In this document: in pieces, positions 15,963 through 24,067 of the stretch
Numbering within the stretch: position 1 is the stretch's first letter
Layout: every line of letters starts with the position of its first letter
IMG/VR virus record: IMGVR_UViG_3300031707_000058
Coordinates: 1 to 39,605 of that record
DNA from: a virus
Length of the DNA: 39,605 nucleotides
Reading direction: 5' to 3' (one strand)
Program-made: the position numbers and the translations under genes
Notes under the pieces: generated by a model
Database searches by the model: none
The model's input: only the letters and a program-made list of their open reading frames with translations
What the model was told of the DNA's origin: nothing

Positions 15963-16577
15963 ATGGATCAATTTGTCACTACTATTAACTTGCTGGATTT
16001 GGTTCTATACGGCGGTATGCCAGCACGGATTGAACGCAAGTCCGGCGACCACAATGGGCGCTTAACCCTGGTCAAAGAGTCGGAACCCGACCGCTGGGGC
16101 GGTCGGCAGTTCCTTTTCAAATGCGATTGTGGCAGTGAAGTCGTTGCCCGGTGGGGGATTACGAGGAGCTGCGGGTGCCTCCAGCGAGAAACGACAATTC
16201 ACATCACCAACTATAAAAAGCGTCTTGGTTGTGGCGAAGCCTGCTTGAACTTTGTTTACAACCGCTATCTCATGCGGGCACGGAACAAATGCCTTGAGTT
16301 CGTCATCAGCAAGGCCCAGTTTTTGGCACTGACTCAGCAGGCGTGCCACTATTGCGGGTGTCCTCCCAGCAATATCGAGACAAAATACCACGATGCCTAC
16401 GGCACGTTCACGTATAACGGTCTTGACCGGGTTGATCCCAAACGCGGCTACCTGCTGAGCAACGTGGTGCCGTGCTGCCGAATCTGCAACGTGGCTAAAT
16501 CTATCATGACAAAAGAGGAGTTCATCGCTTGGATTGAACGTGTTCATAATCATCAATATGCGTGCCTTAGTGTATAG
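15963..16577 (+). CDS. HNH homing-type endonuclease 2
   Basis: This 204-residue paralogue of the HNH at 3383 has an N-terminal zinc motif (FKCDCGSE, SCGCLQRE) and a C-terminal core: CHYCGCPP, NGLDRVDPKRGYLLSNVVP, CCRICNVAKSIM. It overlaps the start of the gp47-like nuclease gene by 20 bases, so it has settled at the 5' edge of a replication/recombination gene, a common home for homing endonucleases. A TTGTAAACAA copy on the opposite strand (16252-16261) lies inside. The leader is CTAAGCGCATT before ATG. Confidence 0.85.
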   Translation: MDQFVTTINLLDLVLYGGMPARIERKSGDHNGRLTLVKESEPDRWGGRQFLFKCDCGSEVVARWGITRSCGCLQRETTIHITNYKKRLGCGEACLNFVYNRYLMRARNKCLEFVISKAQFLALTQQACHYCGCPPSNIETKYHDAYGTFTYNGLDRVDPKRGYLLSNVVPCCRICNVAKSIMTKEEFIAWIERVHNHQYACLSV

Positions 16578-17592
16578 CGATTTACAGGCGACGGACGGCC
16601 ACGAACGCTGTTTTGCGGACCCTAGCCGATCTCTCCAACTCTGGAGAATAGACCGGTTTTTCAAAGAACTGAAACGGATATACCGCGAGCAAAAATGTGA
16701 CGCCCTCTTTGATCTCGGTGATACTACGGACGACAGAAGCGCAATTCCGGTGCCAGTTATTGACCTTTTATGCGATCACTTGAAGGAATTTAAAGGGGAA
16801 TGGAATCTAAAATTAGTGGGCAACCATGAGCAATGGTTACGCTCGCCAAAAATCCACGCCGGGAAAATGTTCCGGGCCTTTTTCCATGTCGTGGACGGCT
16901 GCGAGGCCATTCCGTGCGGAAAAGTAAACATTTTGTGCATCAGCTATCAAGACGACGAACGCTCGATTACGGACTTCCTGCGGCTGAACCGGCCCAAGAG
17001 ACCCGCGCTGCTCCTCGGCCACTTCCAGGTCGCCGGATGCCAGATGCCTACGGGCACGGCAGCGGGCGGCTTCTCCAAGGAGGCGCTAGATTTTGTAAAC
17101 ATTGGCTTACTTGGACATATTCACAAGCCGCAAACCCTCGGCAAGCTTCATTACATCGGCTCCCCCTTTCAGCAGGACTGGGGCGAGTCCGGGGAAGCCA
17201 AGCGCGTGGCCATTGTGGACATCCAGGGAGGCCGGATAGACGTGTCCTGGGTGCCCCTGGAGGGCTTCCCGGCCTATCGTCAAGTGTCGCTCGACGATTT
17301 CCTGGTCAGCGTCAAGGCGGACTCGGAGGATCGCTACAAGGTCGTCTTGAAGGACATCGCGGAGGCTGAGCGGTATTATGCCCATCCCCTGGCTAACCGC
17401 GCCGACGAGGCCATCTACGACTTCGAGATGACCGTCGCGGGGAACAAAGAAGGGGAAGTGGGCAACCAGCCGATCCCGCGTTCCAAGCAGGACATCATGC
17501 TCCGATACTTAAAGCAAAATCCGCCGCAGAACGTGGGAATCGTCCTGGAAGACGATACCATGCTGGCCTACGGGGATCAGATTTCTAAATAA
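16558..17592 (+). CDS. gp47/SbcD/Mre11-like recombination nuclease
   Basis: From the ATG at 16558 the protein has 344 residues (T4 gp47: 339). Metallophosphatase motifs appear in order: YSDLQ (6-10), DLGDTTDD (52-59), GNHEQW (88-93), GHFQV (154-158) and GHIHKPQ (186-192), with IGSPFQQDWGE after. The usual His of motif I (DxH) is Gln here. With gp46 (not in this window) the family resects DNA ends for recombination-dependent replication. The upstream ATG at 16534 lies deeper in the HNH gene and is less likely. Confidence 0.85.
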   Translation: MRALVYSDLQATDGHERCFADPSRSLQLWRIDRFFKELKRIYREQKCDALFDLGDTTDDRSAIPVPVIDLLCDHLKEFKGEWNLKLVGNHEQWLRSPKIHAGKMFRAFFHVVDGCEAIPCGKVNILCISYQDDERSITDFLRLNRPKRPALLLGHFQVAGCQMPTGTAAGGFSKEALDFVNIGLLGHIHKPQTLGKLHYIGSPFQQDWGESGEAKRVAIVDIQGGRIDVSWVPLEGFPAYRQVSLDDFLVSVKADSEDRYKVVLKDIAEAERYYAHPLANRADEAIYDFEMTVAGNKEGEVGNQPIPRSKQDIMLRYLKQNPPQNVGIVLEDDTMLAYGDQISK

Positions 17593-17593
17593 T

Positions 17594-17659
17594 CCGTTCT
17601 ATTCGTTTGTGGTCAATGCGGGCACGGTCGGTGCGGATGCGTGGTGGTCAGTGCGGAGT
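17594..17659 (+). promoter_or_regulatory. Leader with CCGTTCT and three GGTCRRTGCGG copies
   Basis: CCGTTCT (17594-17600) is followed by GTGGTCAATGCGG (17609-17621), GGTCGGTGCGG (17626-17636) and GTGGTCAGTGCGGAGT (17644-17659), then the lipoprotein ATG at 17667. R is A or G. The three copies stand 15-20 bases apart and form the densest cluster of this motif in the window. Confidence 0.6.
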
Positions 17660-17666
17660 CGGGCGC

Positions 17667-17912
17667 ATGAAAAAGCTATTACCACTCGTGCTGCTGGCGC
17701 TCACTGGGTGCGTGCCCCTGGGAAAGAGCACCCACCTGGTTCTCGGCCTCGGAGTGTTCCGCGTAAACAATACCAACCAGGTGACCGTGGTCAAAGCCAA
17801 CACGCTGGGCGTTTACGCCGGGTCTGGCCGTCTAAATGCGGGCCTCTCAAGTGTTGTGACGGCGCACATCCCGATCAATAGCAACACGATCCTGGAGATC
17901 AAAGGTAATTAA
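17667..17912 (+). CDS. Small phage lipoprotein 1
   Basis: This 81-residue protein has a lipoprotein signal: MKKLLPLVLLALTGC, with Cys15 the predicted lipidation site, so it should be membrane-anchored after export. The mature part is about 67 residues, beta-type, Asn/Thr-rich. The frame is open upstream, but the signal peptide fixes the start at 17667. It is followed four bases later by a second lipoprotein gene. A role in superinfection exclusion, lysis or envelope change is conceivable but unproven; it lacks the proline-rich look of Rz1 spanins. Confidence 0.8.
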   Translation: MKKLLPLVLLALTGCVPLGKSTHLVLGLGVFRVNNTNQVTVVKANTLGVYAGSGRLNAGLSSVVTAHIPINSNTILEIKGN

Positions 17913-17915
17913 GTT

Positions 17916-18329
17916 ATGAGAAAGCTGCAAATTCTTTTCCTCGGCACAGCTCTGGCACTCTGCGCCACGGGCTGCGAAAATCTGAACTCGGTCATCACCA
18001 CAACCCAAACGGGCCTGGGCGTCAGCGTTTCGGAGAACCCATCCACCCAGCTTTACGAGATACGCTTCGGGTATTTCAGGAACGAGTTCGCTTTCGTCCC
18101 CGGCAATACCAACGACCCAGCCACGGTGCCCGACGTAATAATGGAGATTCGGATGGAGCACATCATCAAGGGTGGGCTGGTTTACCAGCGCCTCGCAGTG
18201 GGCAAAAATGCCATTAGCCAGCCGGGGGCTTCTCTGATGTTCGCCAGGGACGCCAATGGCAACCTGAGCAGCAACGCAATTGATTTTATCACCCGCAAAG
18301 TGAACAACATCCCGGAAGCTCCGAAATGA
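17916..18329 (+). CDS. Phage lipoprotein 2
   Basis: The 137-residue protein has a signal peptide with lipobox (MRKLQILFLGTALALCATGC, Cys20). The mature domain is beta-type (QLYEIRFGYFRNEFAFVPGN; VIMEIRMEHIIKGGLVYQRL). Its leader GTAATTAAGTT before ATG matches that proposed for the gene at 2287. It is coupled by ATGA to the next small gene. Exported and membrane-anchored by inference; function unknown. Confidence 0.8.
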   Translation: MRKLQILFLGTALALCATGCENLNSVITTTQTGLGVSVSENPSTQLYEIRFGYFRNEFAFVPGNTNDPATVPDVIMEIRMEHIIKGGLVYQRLAVGKNAISQPGASLMFARDANGNLSSNAIDFITRKVNNIPEAPK

Positions 18330-18481
18330 ACACACGAGTCTTCCGCATTGACATGGCGACGGTCACCGATCTGGCCAACAGCATCGTGGTCCTCTGCAAC
18401 AAGCAGCTCACCGAGGGGTTCAATTTGGCTGCCTCCTTCGTCTGGCAGACCAATCTCGTGCTGATTTTCCAAAAGGTGTAA
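18326..18481 (+). CDS. Small 51-residue protein
   Basis: ATG 18326 overlaps the TGA of lipoprotein 2. The protein starts MNTRVFRIDMATVTDLANSI and ends NLVLIFQKV; its alpha/beta pattern resembles small DUF4177/DUF1737-like proteins (inference). The stop codon TAA lies inside a TGTAAACAA copy (18477-18485). The gene is last in the lipoprotein unit. Confidence 0.6.
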   Translation: MNTRVFRIDMATVTDLANSIVVLCNKQLTEGFNLAASFVWQTNLVLIFQKV

Positions 18482-18565
18482 ACAAATTCTATCCCATCGA
18501 AGCGCCTTAACTCTCAATAGTGTTAGGCATCTTAAAAAGTGCTCGCGTGGTTACTTGTGATTAAG

Positions 18566-18590
18566 GCACTCCAGGCCAAGCCGGGAGTGC
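18566..18590 (+). promoter_or_regulatory. Stem-loop in the leader of the 18616 gene
   Basis: GCACTCC (18566-18572) pairs with GGAGTGC (18584-18590). After one A-G mismatch the stem continues with GGC/GCC and closes on the triloop CAA. It is followed by AAAACG rather than a T run, so it is not a classic terminator on this strand. It may stabilise the mRNA or control translation. The surrounding 18482-18615 holds no gene. Confidence 0.55.
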
Positions 18591-18615
18591 AAAACGCAGC
18601 AAAAACACATAACCT

Positions 18616-19158
18616 ATGAATCAAGCAAGTTTAGTTCCCTTTGGAACAGACGCAACCCGGCTTTCCGGCTACGCACAGACGGCTAACGAGCGCCTGGGCG
18701 CGGTGGATTTCATCTTTGAAAACACCGGCTCAATCGCGGCCTACATCCGCGTCAAACAATATGTGGCTCCCACCACAACCCCATCCGGCTACGCTGACGT
18801 GACGCCACTTGGCATCGGCGCATACGTCGGGCCGGAAATCACGGTTGCCGCACGGGGTGCCGTGACCCGCAGCTACAACCTCCTGAGCAAGCGCATCGGC
18901 TTCTTCGGGTCGGGTGTCGCCGCAACAGTCAACGGCATCGTCGTTCGCTCGACCACTGTCAACATCACGGCTGTCCTCCGCAACAAGAGCGACATTCGTG
19001 GGGCACAGATCGACATCAGCCAGGTCAGTCGTCAGGGCTGGGGCTTCGACCCGGCCTTCAACACCCCGAATCTCACCAAGAAGTGGGGTTCCCTCGACGC
19101 CACAACCGGCCAGCTCAACCCGGACGGTCTCAATTACAACGAGCCTGCCGCATCGTAA
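18616..19158 (+). CDS. Probable structural protein, monocistronic
   Basis: The 180-residue protein starts MNQASLVPFGTDATRLSGYA and is beta-rich (AVDFIFENTGSIAAYIRVKQ; VNGIVVRSTTVNITAVLRNK), in the style of phage decoration or tail proteins. A 134-base leader with a strong hairpin precedes it and a clear terminator follows 39 bases after the stop, so it appears to be transcribed alone, as expected for an abundant virion protein. No named family recognised; the abundance argument is inference. Confidence 0.7.
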   Translation: MNQASLVPFGTDATRLSGYAQTANERLGAVDFIFENTGSIAAYIRVKQYVAPTTTPSGYADVTPLGIGAYVGPEITVAARGAVTRSYNLLSKRIGFFGSGVAATVNGIVVRSTTVNITAVLRNKSDIRGAQIDISQVSRQGWGFDPAFNTPNLTKKWGSLDATTGQLNPDGLNYNEPAAS

Positions 19159-19197
19159 GCTTTTCGCGGACAAAGGCAGTCATACAGTCGCAGGCCG

Positions 19198-19219
19198 GGC
19201 CGAATGGCTCGGCCTTTTT
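19198..19219 (+). terminator. Rho-independent terminator
   Basis: GGCCGA (19198-19203), loop ATGGC, TCGGCC (19209-19214), then TTTTT (19215-19219) followed by GTTCTT. This is a textbook intrinsic terminator for the 18616 gene and the clearest one in the window. Confidence 0.85.
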
Positions 19220-19231
19220 GTTCTTCCTGGC

Positions 19232-19840
19232 GTGAAGCAAATCGGTTTCATCGCCAACCAGGACGGGGCCGTCGTCAAATACGACCCCAGGATTCACGCT
19301 GTCCGCGAGCCTGCCCAGCCGCCGGGGCCGCTGACCCGGCACCAACGGGCCACGCTCTATTTCAAGGCCCTTCGCGCCGCCAGCGCCCTGCTCCGCGAGG
19401 TTGGTTTCCAGACCGTAGCCGATGTGGGTCACTCCGGTTTCTGCATCGAGATGGACCGGTTCATCCTGGAAATGATGGTTAAGGAGGCACCGCGCCTGGC
19501 CTATGTCACCAGCTATCCAGGCTACGTGTATGACCCACAGAATGTTACGGCCAGGGTCGAAATGGCTTCCTGCCCTACGGATAGCAACGATTACGTGATC
19601 CAGGTCGTCGCTTCGTATCCCAGAGGCACCTTTGCGCCGTGCTATGTAATGATCCGCCAGAACTCCCCAGATGTGCTCAGGGAGGCATTCATGGGTATTC
19701 TGGCAGTGGCACGGACCTTCATCAGCAAAGACCCTCACTTGATGGCTAAAATTCAGGCCGCGCTGGCGAGGCGCGATCTGGAGAAAGACTTGGACCGGCT
19801 GAGCCGGGAGGACGCCCGGCAACTGCCGCCTATGGTATAG
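19232..19840 (+). CDS. Unknown 202-residue protein
   Basis: The longer open frame starts inside the previous gene; the credible start is GTG 19232, just after the terminator (VKQIGFIANQDGAVVKYDPR). The protein is alpha/beta with a helical C-terminus (KIQAALARRDLEKDLDRLSR). Stretches such as LLREVGFQTVADVGHSGF and PRLAYVTSYPGYVYDPQNV do not match a family I know. It ends convergently, overlapping the big tail gene by 11 bases. Being downstream of a terminator, it needs read-through or its own promoter. Confidence 0.6.
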   Translation: MKQIGFIANQDGAVVKYDPRIHAVREPAQPPGPLTRHQRATLYFKALRAASALLREVGFQTVADVGHSGFCIEMDRFILEMMVKEAPRLAYVTSYPGYVYDPQNVTARVEMASCPTDSNDYVIQVVASYPRGTFAPCYVMIRQNSPDVLREAFMGILAVARTFISKDPHLMAKIQAALARRDLEKDLDRLSREDARQLPPMV

Positions 19841-22800
19841 AGATGGCCAAGTTGCAACCCACGGCACGGCCCAGCGGCCCATCAAGGCTGGTGTTCAGCA
19901 TAGTGTAGTTGCCGTTCATCTTGACCACCAATGACGAGCTGCCGCCGCCATCGAGATTGAGCGCGTTATAGACGGCGTAGTTCCGCATCAAAATGTCCAC
20001 GATGTCACCCACGGCCATGCCGCCGTTGCCTCCCAACGATCCGCTCACACCTTCGGCCACACAGACGACCAGGGTGCTTCTGTCGCTCTTCACGCCAACA
20101 ACGGTGCGGGCACGCTTGAGGTTATACCACGAGTTGCTGTTCGAGTAGCCGCTCATGGCGGTGAGCTGGTTCGTGCCTGATCCATAGATCGGAATGGTTT
20201 TGACGCCGTTCGTAACGACCTGGGCGCTGCCCGCAACGCCATTCCACAAGGCCACGCCCTCCAGGACGTGTTTGTTGTCCACGTAGGCTCCGTCGCGGTG
20301 GACGACCGTGGCCATGCCGCTGACGCCGATGTTTAGCGCCGGGGCATACGGCAGGATCGCGTAGCTCTGATTGGCGTAGCCAATACCGATAGGCTGAGGC
20401 TCGAAGGGCGAGAAAACGATGCCTGACGACGCCACAAATCCAACATCCGCCGCGTTCGGGCTGGCAGACGGGAAGGGCAGGAAGAAGTTGCCATTGAAGG
20501 CCAGGTCAGCGCCCACGCTGGCAGCAAAGTCAAGGGTCGTCTGTCGAACCGTATCCCGCGAGCCGCCAGGGCTGGTGACGAAGGTGCTGGAATTTATGAG
20601 ATTGACCACAGCTACGAACATGCGCGTGCCGTCCGGCATCACCAGCATATCCACGTAAATGTGGTCGTTGACGGACATCCGGCTGCCGATGTTCCAGGGC
20701 AAAATGTTGTAGGCCCCGCCAGGCACGGTGCCAGCCCAGGTGTAAAGATCGGCATAGACCAGTGCGACGGGCCGATTCGGGATCGGCGGAGCGGCTACGA
20801 CCAGACGGTTGCCGTTGTTTGCAATATAGGCGGAAGGCCAGCGATAGGTGAAGGCCGAGTCCACCACCCGAAGGCTGTTGCGTTCGACCTCCGGCACCCG
20901 GTTAGTTGGCAGCGGGTCTCCGTATCGCACCAAACTTTGGTAGGAATTGGCCGCGAAGATGGGTGCCAACTCTCCCTGTTCGGCCAGCCACACATCGAGA
21001 TCGCCGTTTCCACCGGCATCTTCGCGCCCGGAATAGAGCTTGAAGACCAGCGGGCCGACCAACGGGGTGTTGCTGCCATACCAAACGCAGGGAAACGGCA
21101 ATGCCGGGACTGAATCGGTGATACCTCTGGCTCGCACCAGGGCGTATTCCACGCCGCTCGCTTTAACTGTCAGGATGCTGTCGGGATTAACCTCGGTCAT
21201 GGACACATCGGCGGGCAGCGTTCCGTAGAAGGCATACTCACTGCGATTCGTCAGGCCGGTGAAACCTACGGCGCGGATTGGTGTCGGGGCCGTAGGATAA
21301 AGCGTGCCGGTCGCGTAGAGGCGAGGCCGGGGCACCCAGGGCTTCCAGGAGATGTGAATAGTCGCTCTCTTGGCATACATCCTGAAGTTGATCTGATCGC
21401 CTGCCCTCACGTCCATCTTCGTGACGAACGTGCCCAAGCGCATTGGGAATCGGGTTGGAACCCCGGCGCGATAGCGGATGAGTTGCTTGTCGTTGCTGCT
21501 CACCGAAACGATGAACTCCAGAGTGCCACTGCCAGGAACCACCAAAACCGGCTGCTCGACGACATTCTTGCTGACGATAACCGTTGCGTGGCCTTCGATC
21601 AAACCAGCCGCGCCGTCGTCGTAAGTTTGCGGCACGACACCTTGGAACGGAACTCCCGTGTCCATGTGGTTCATGTAAACGTCCACGTCGCGCTGGGTCT
21701 CGTGGTCGCGGTAGCGCACAACCATGCCGCCCGTGGCGGAGCCGGTGCAGAAGGAGTCCTGGCAGTCATAGACCACATCCACTTCGTCGCGCCCGACCAG
21801 GCTGTAGCCGGTTGTGTAAGCTAGGCTGCCCGCGTTGCCGTAGCAGGTGCCGTTGTAGGCCACGTAGCCGGGAGGAATTGTCGTGCTGGGATAGGGAATG
21901 ACCAGTGGATTGCTGGTGCCGTTGCAGGCCAGGAAGGCATAAGCCACACCGCAGTAGCTCCCGTTCGTGTAGGCCACAAAAGGATCATAGGCGGGCAGGA
22001 TGCCATCAGTGCCGACCCACTCCAAAGTGATGCACGGATTGCAGTAACAGCGCGTTACCTGGTCAGCGGGGGCCACGTAAGGAGCCGGATTATAGAGCGG
22101 CTGGAGGACATGGAGCTTAGTAGCCCCATTGTATTCGCCGTAGCAGAACAGGCCCGCTGGCACGCATTTTGGGTCGTAGCAGGCGATGATGTCAGCGACC
22201 AGTGGGTAGATGGTGCCGGAAGCGTCCACGGTGTAGGTGCCGTTGGCGCTAGCCGTCGTAGTGCCCATCATGGCGACCAACGGGCCGACGTTGTGATAGC
22301 ACGCGCCGTCAAAACGGGCGAATGGACCTGAAACCATCGAGTAAACCGTGCCTTGCAGCTCGGCTGGATCGGGCCGGGTAACTCCAACCGGCCAGGAGAC
22401 GAGATCGGCCCCACTCTCGTCGAGGTTGACGATGCCAACAATGCCGTTGTCAATGAACTCAGCGTCGGAAATGTCAACATTTGCCTCTGCGATTTTGAGG
22501 TAGGTTTGGAGGTCAGGGCTGAAAGCATCCGCCATAACCGGCACCGCGACCGAACGAGTGCTGTAACCGCCTGCGGTGAGCAGGTTCACGCTGATGACTG
22601 TCCCCGCATTCACATAGCCATTGGCCAAGTAGATGGCGACCTTGCCCCAAACCCGGCGAGGACGCTGGATGATCGTGGGGTAGGCGGGCATCATGAATGA
22701 AATTGTGAACGGACGCGATTCCTCGATGGCATAGGTCGAGTGGGCATCGACTTCCAGAAGTCCTTCAGTCGCCGGGTCATACGAAGTCGTCCAGTTTTGA

Positions 22801-24020
22801 TCGGTGTAGAACAGCCGGTGCGACTGCTCCGAAATGTCGGGCCTGCCTTCCAAGCTGAGGGTGACCGGCAGCGTTTCGGGCAAGTCAGTTTCATAGGTCT
22901 GGATAGCGGTCGGCGAGCTGCCCATGCGGCCTTCGGGCGTATCCGTATCGGTCAGCAGGTTCACCTTGCTGAACAGGACGGCGAAGCGCCGGGCACGCTG
23001 GCCTGCTCCACCCTCGGACGTGGATTCAGGGCACAGCCTGAACTCATAAACCTGGGTCTTATCATAAAAGCACTTCACCCGGATGCGGAAGCGGAATGGC
23101 AATTGCGGGCCGACCGACGTGGCGAAACCTTCGGTCGTGATCTGGAGCCGGAGGTCGGCGGGCGCGGGCACGAAGTAAGTGTTGCTCAGAAACTCGTAGG
23201 GCAGGTCAATCGTGCCCGGAGCTTCGCCTCGGACAGACCAGTTGCCTGTGGGTGTGCGGACGACGACCTGGCCCGGCGCACGCACCGTCTCTGGATCAAG
23301 TTCGACCTGGAAATAAGTCGTGCCTGGCAGCAGGTAAATTTGCTCGGCCATTGCGGTCATAGGCATAGCCACGGTGGATGAAAAGCTCGCCTCGCCGATC
23401 TGCTCGCCAGTATAAGCATAGCCCAGGAATTGCATTGTCTTGCCCGGCTGCGGCTGGAGGCTGGCCTGAATTTCGTAGTCGCCGACCACGACCGCTGAGC
23501 TGTCGCCAGTGACAGTGTTGTTATCGTTGTCAATGACCTTGGCGACGATCCGGTAAACACCGTGATCGGCGTTTTCGTAGTGGATCGTGGCGGTGGTGCC
23601 TGATGCCTGCCAAATGCTGTTCCGGTAAAGGTTCCAAGTGAGCGACTGGTAGTTCCGGCCCCTGGGGTCGCTGAAGACGATTTGAGCGTCGATAGGGTCG
23701 CTCTTGCGGTATTGAATCTTGCTCCAATTGATGGAGGTCGTAATCGGGCCAATGGGAGTGCTAACAACTTGAACGAAAAAGCTTTGGTGCTGAGCAGAAC
23801 CGTCGCCTTTAACGACGAACACGTCGATCAAAGTGGTGACCGGATCAACCGGCGTGAACGAAATCACCGGGGTCGTTCCAGAGGCAATTTCGACCGTCGC
23901 CCAGACCGACCAAACGGACTGCAACGGAACCTGGCCGTCCACCAGGATGCTCAGCGCCGCCGATACGTTGGCAGTCAGAATCGGTGGTAGCGGCTTGCCA
24001 GCAAACATCAGCGTTATCAT
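19830..24020 (-). CDS. Giant tail protein with C-terminal phosphodiester glycosidase (NAGPA) domain
   Basis: The 1396-residue protein begins MITLMFAGKPLPPILTANVS and has a long chain of beta-sandwich-like segments up to about 600. A Cys-rich part (about 600-800) repeats patterns like GACYHNVG, GTCYGNAG, IACYDPKC and RCYCNPC. The last ~230 residues match NAGPA-type phosphodiester glycosidases: LAFNGNFFLPFPS (1173-1185), RTVVGVKSDRSTLVV (1305-1319), AEGVSGSLGGNGG, and NLDGGGSSSLVV (from 1355). This family cleaves sugar-phosphodiester bonds, so the domain could degrade a surface polymer during adsorption. Virion location is inferred from its make-up and tail-gene neighbourhood. Confidence 0.8.
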   Translation of the reverse strand: MITLMFAGKPLPPILTANVSAALSILVDGQVPLQSVWSVWATVEIASGTTPVISFTPVDPVTTLIDVFVVKGDGSAQHQSFFVQVVSTPIGPITTSINWSKIQYRKSDPIDAQIVFSDPRGRNYQSLTWNLYRNSIWQASGTTATIHYENADHGVYRIVAKVIDNDNNTVTGDSSAVVVGDYEIQASLQPQPGKTMQFLGYAYTGEQIGEASFSSTVAMPMTAMAEQIYLLPGTTYFQVELDPETVRAPGQVVVRTPTGNWSVRGEAPGTIDLPYEFLSNTYFVPAPADLRLQITTEGFATSVGPQLPFRFRIRVKCFYDKTQVYEFRLCPESTSEGGAGQRARRFAVLFSKVNLLTDTDTPEGRMGSSPTAIQTYETDLPETLPVTLSLEGRPDISEQSHRLFYTDQNWTTSYDPATEGLLEVDAHSTYAIEESRPFTISFMMPAYPTIIQRPRRVWGKVAIYLANGYVNAGTVISVNLLTAGGYSTRSVAVPVMADAFSPDLQTYLKIAEANVDISDAEFIDNGIVGIVNLDESGADLVSWPVGVTRPDPAELQGTVYSMVSGPFARFDGACYHNVGPLVAMMGTTTASANGTYTVDASGTIYPLVADIIACYDPKCVPAGLFCYGEYNGATKLHVLQPLYNPAPYVAPADQVTRCYCNPCITLEWVGTDGILPAYDPFVAYTNGSYCGVAYAFLACNGTSNPLVIPYPSTTIPPGYVAYNGTCYGNAGSLAYTTGYSLVGRDEVDVVYDCQDSFCTGSATGGMVVRYRDHETQRDVDVYMNHMDTGVPFQGVVPQTYDDGAAGLIEGHATVIVSKNVVEQPVLVVPGSGTLEFIVSVSSNDKQLIRYRAGVPTRFPMRLGTFVTKMDVRAGDQINFRMYAKRATIHISWKPWVPRPRLYATGTLYPTAPTPIRAVGFTGLTNRSEYAFYGTLPADVSMTEVNPDSILTVKASGVEYALVRARGITDSVPALPFPCVWYGSNTPLVGPLVFKLYSGREDAGGNGDLDVWLAEQGELAPIFAANSYQSLVRYGDPLPTNRVPEVERNSLRVVDSAFTYRWPSAYIANNGNRLVVAAPPIPNRPVALVYADLYTWAGTVPGGAYNILPWNIGSRMSVNDHIYVDMLVMPDGTRMFVAVVNLINSSTFVTSPGGSRDTVRQTTLDFAASVGADLAFNGNFFLPFPSASPNAADVGFVASSGIVFSPFEPQPIGIGYANQSYAILPYAPALNIGVSGMATVVHRDGAYVDNKHVLEGVALWNGVAGSAQVVTNGVKTIPIYGSGTNQLTAMSGYSNSNSWYNLKRARTVVGVKSDRSTLVVCVAEGVSGSLGGNGGMAVGDIVDILMRNYAVYNALNLDGGGSSSLVVKMNGNYTMLNTSLDGPLGRAVGCNLAISIP

Positions 24021-24067
24021 CGGCTTAACTACGCGCTTTACGCCGTGGCCCAGCCATCGCTATCTTT

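Noticed and set aside
19130-19885. 251-codon minus-strand frame
   Set aside because: Opposite the 19232-19840 gene and the terminator; composition is shadow-like.
21354-21824. Plus-strand ORFs inside the giant tail gene
   Set aside because: Antisense frames in GC-rich coding DNA without independent signals.
24025-24059. Ten-codon mini-ORF (MAGPRRKARS) before the giant tail gene, minus strand
   Set aside because: Too short to support, although similar mini-ORFs precede other genes.
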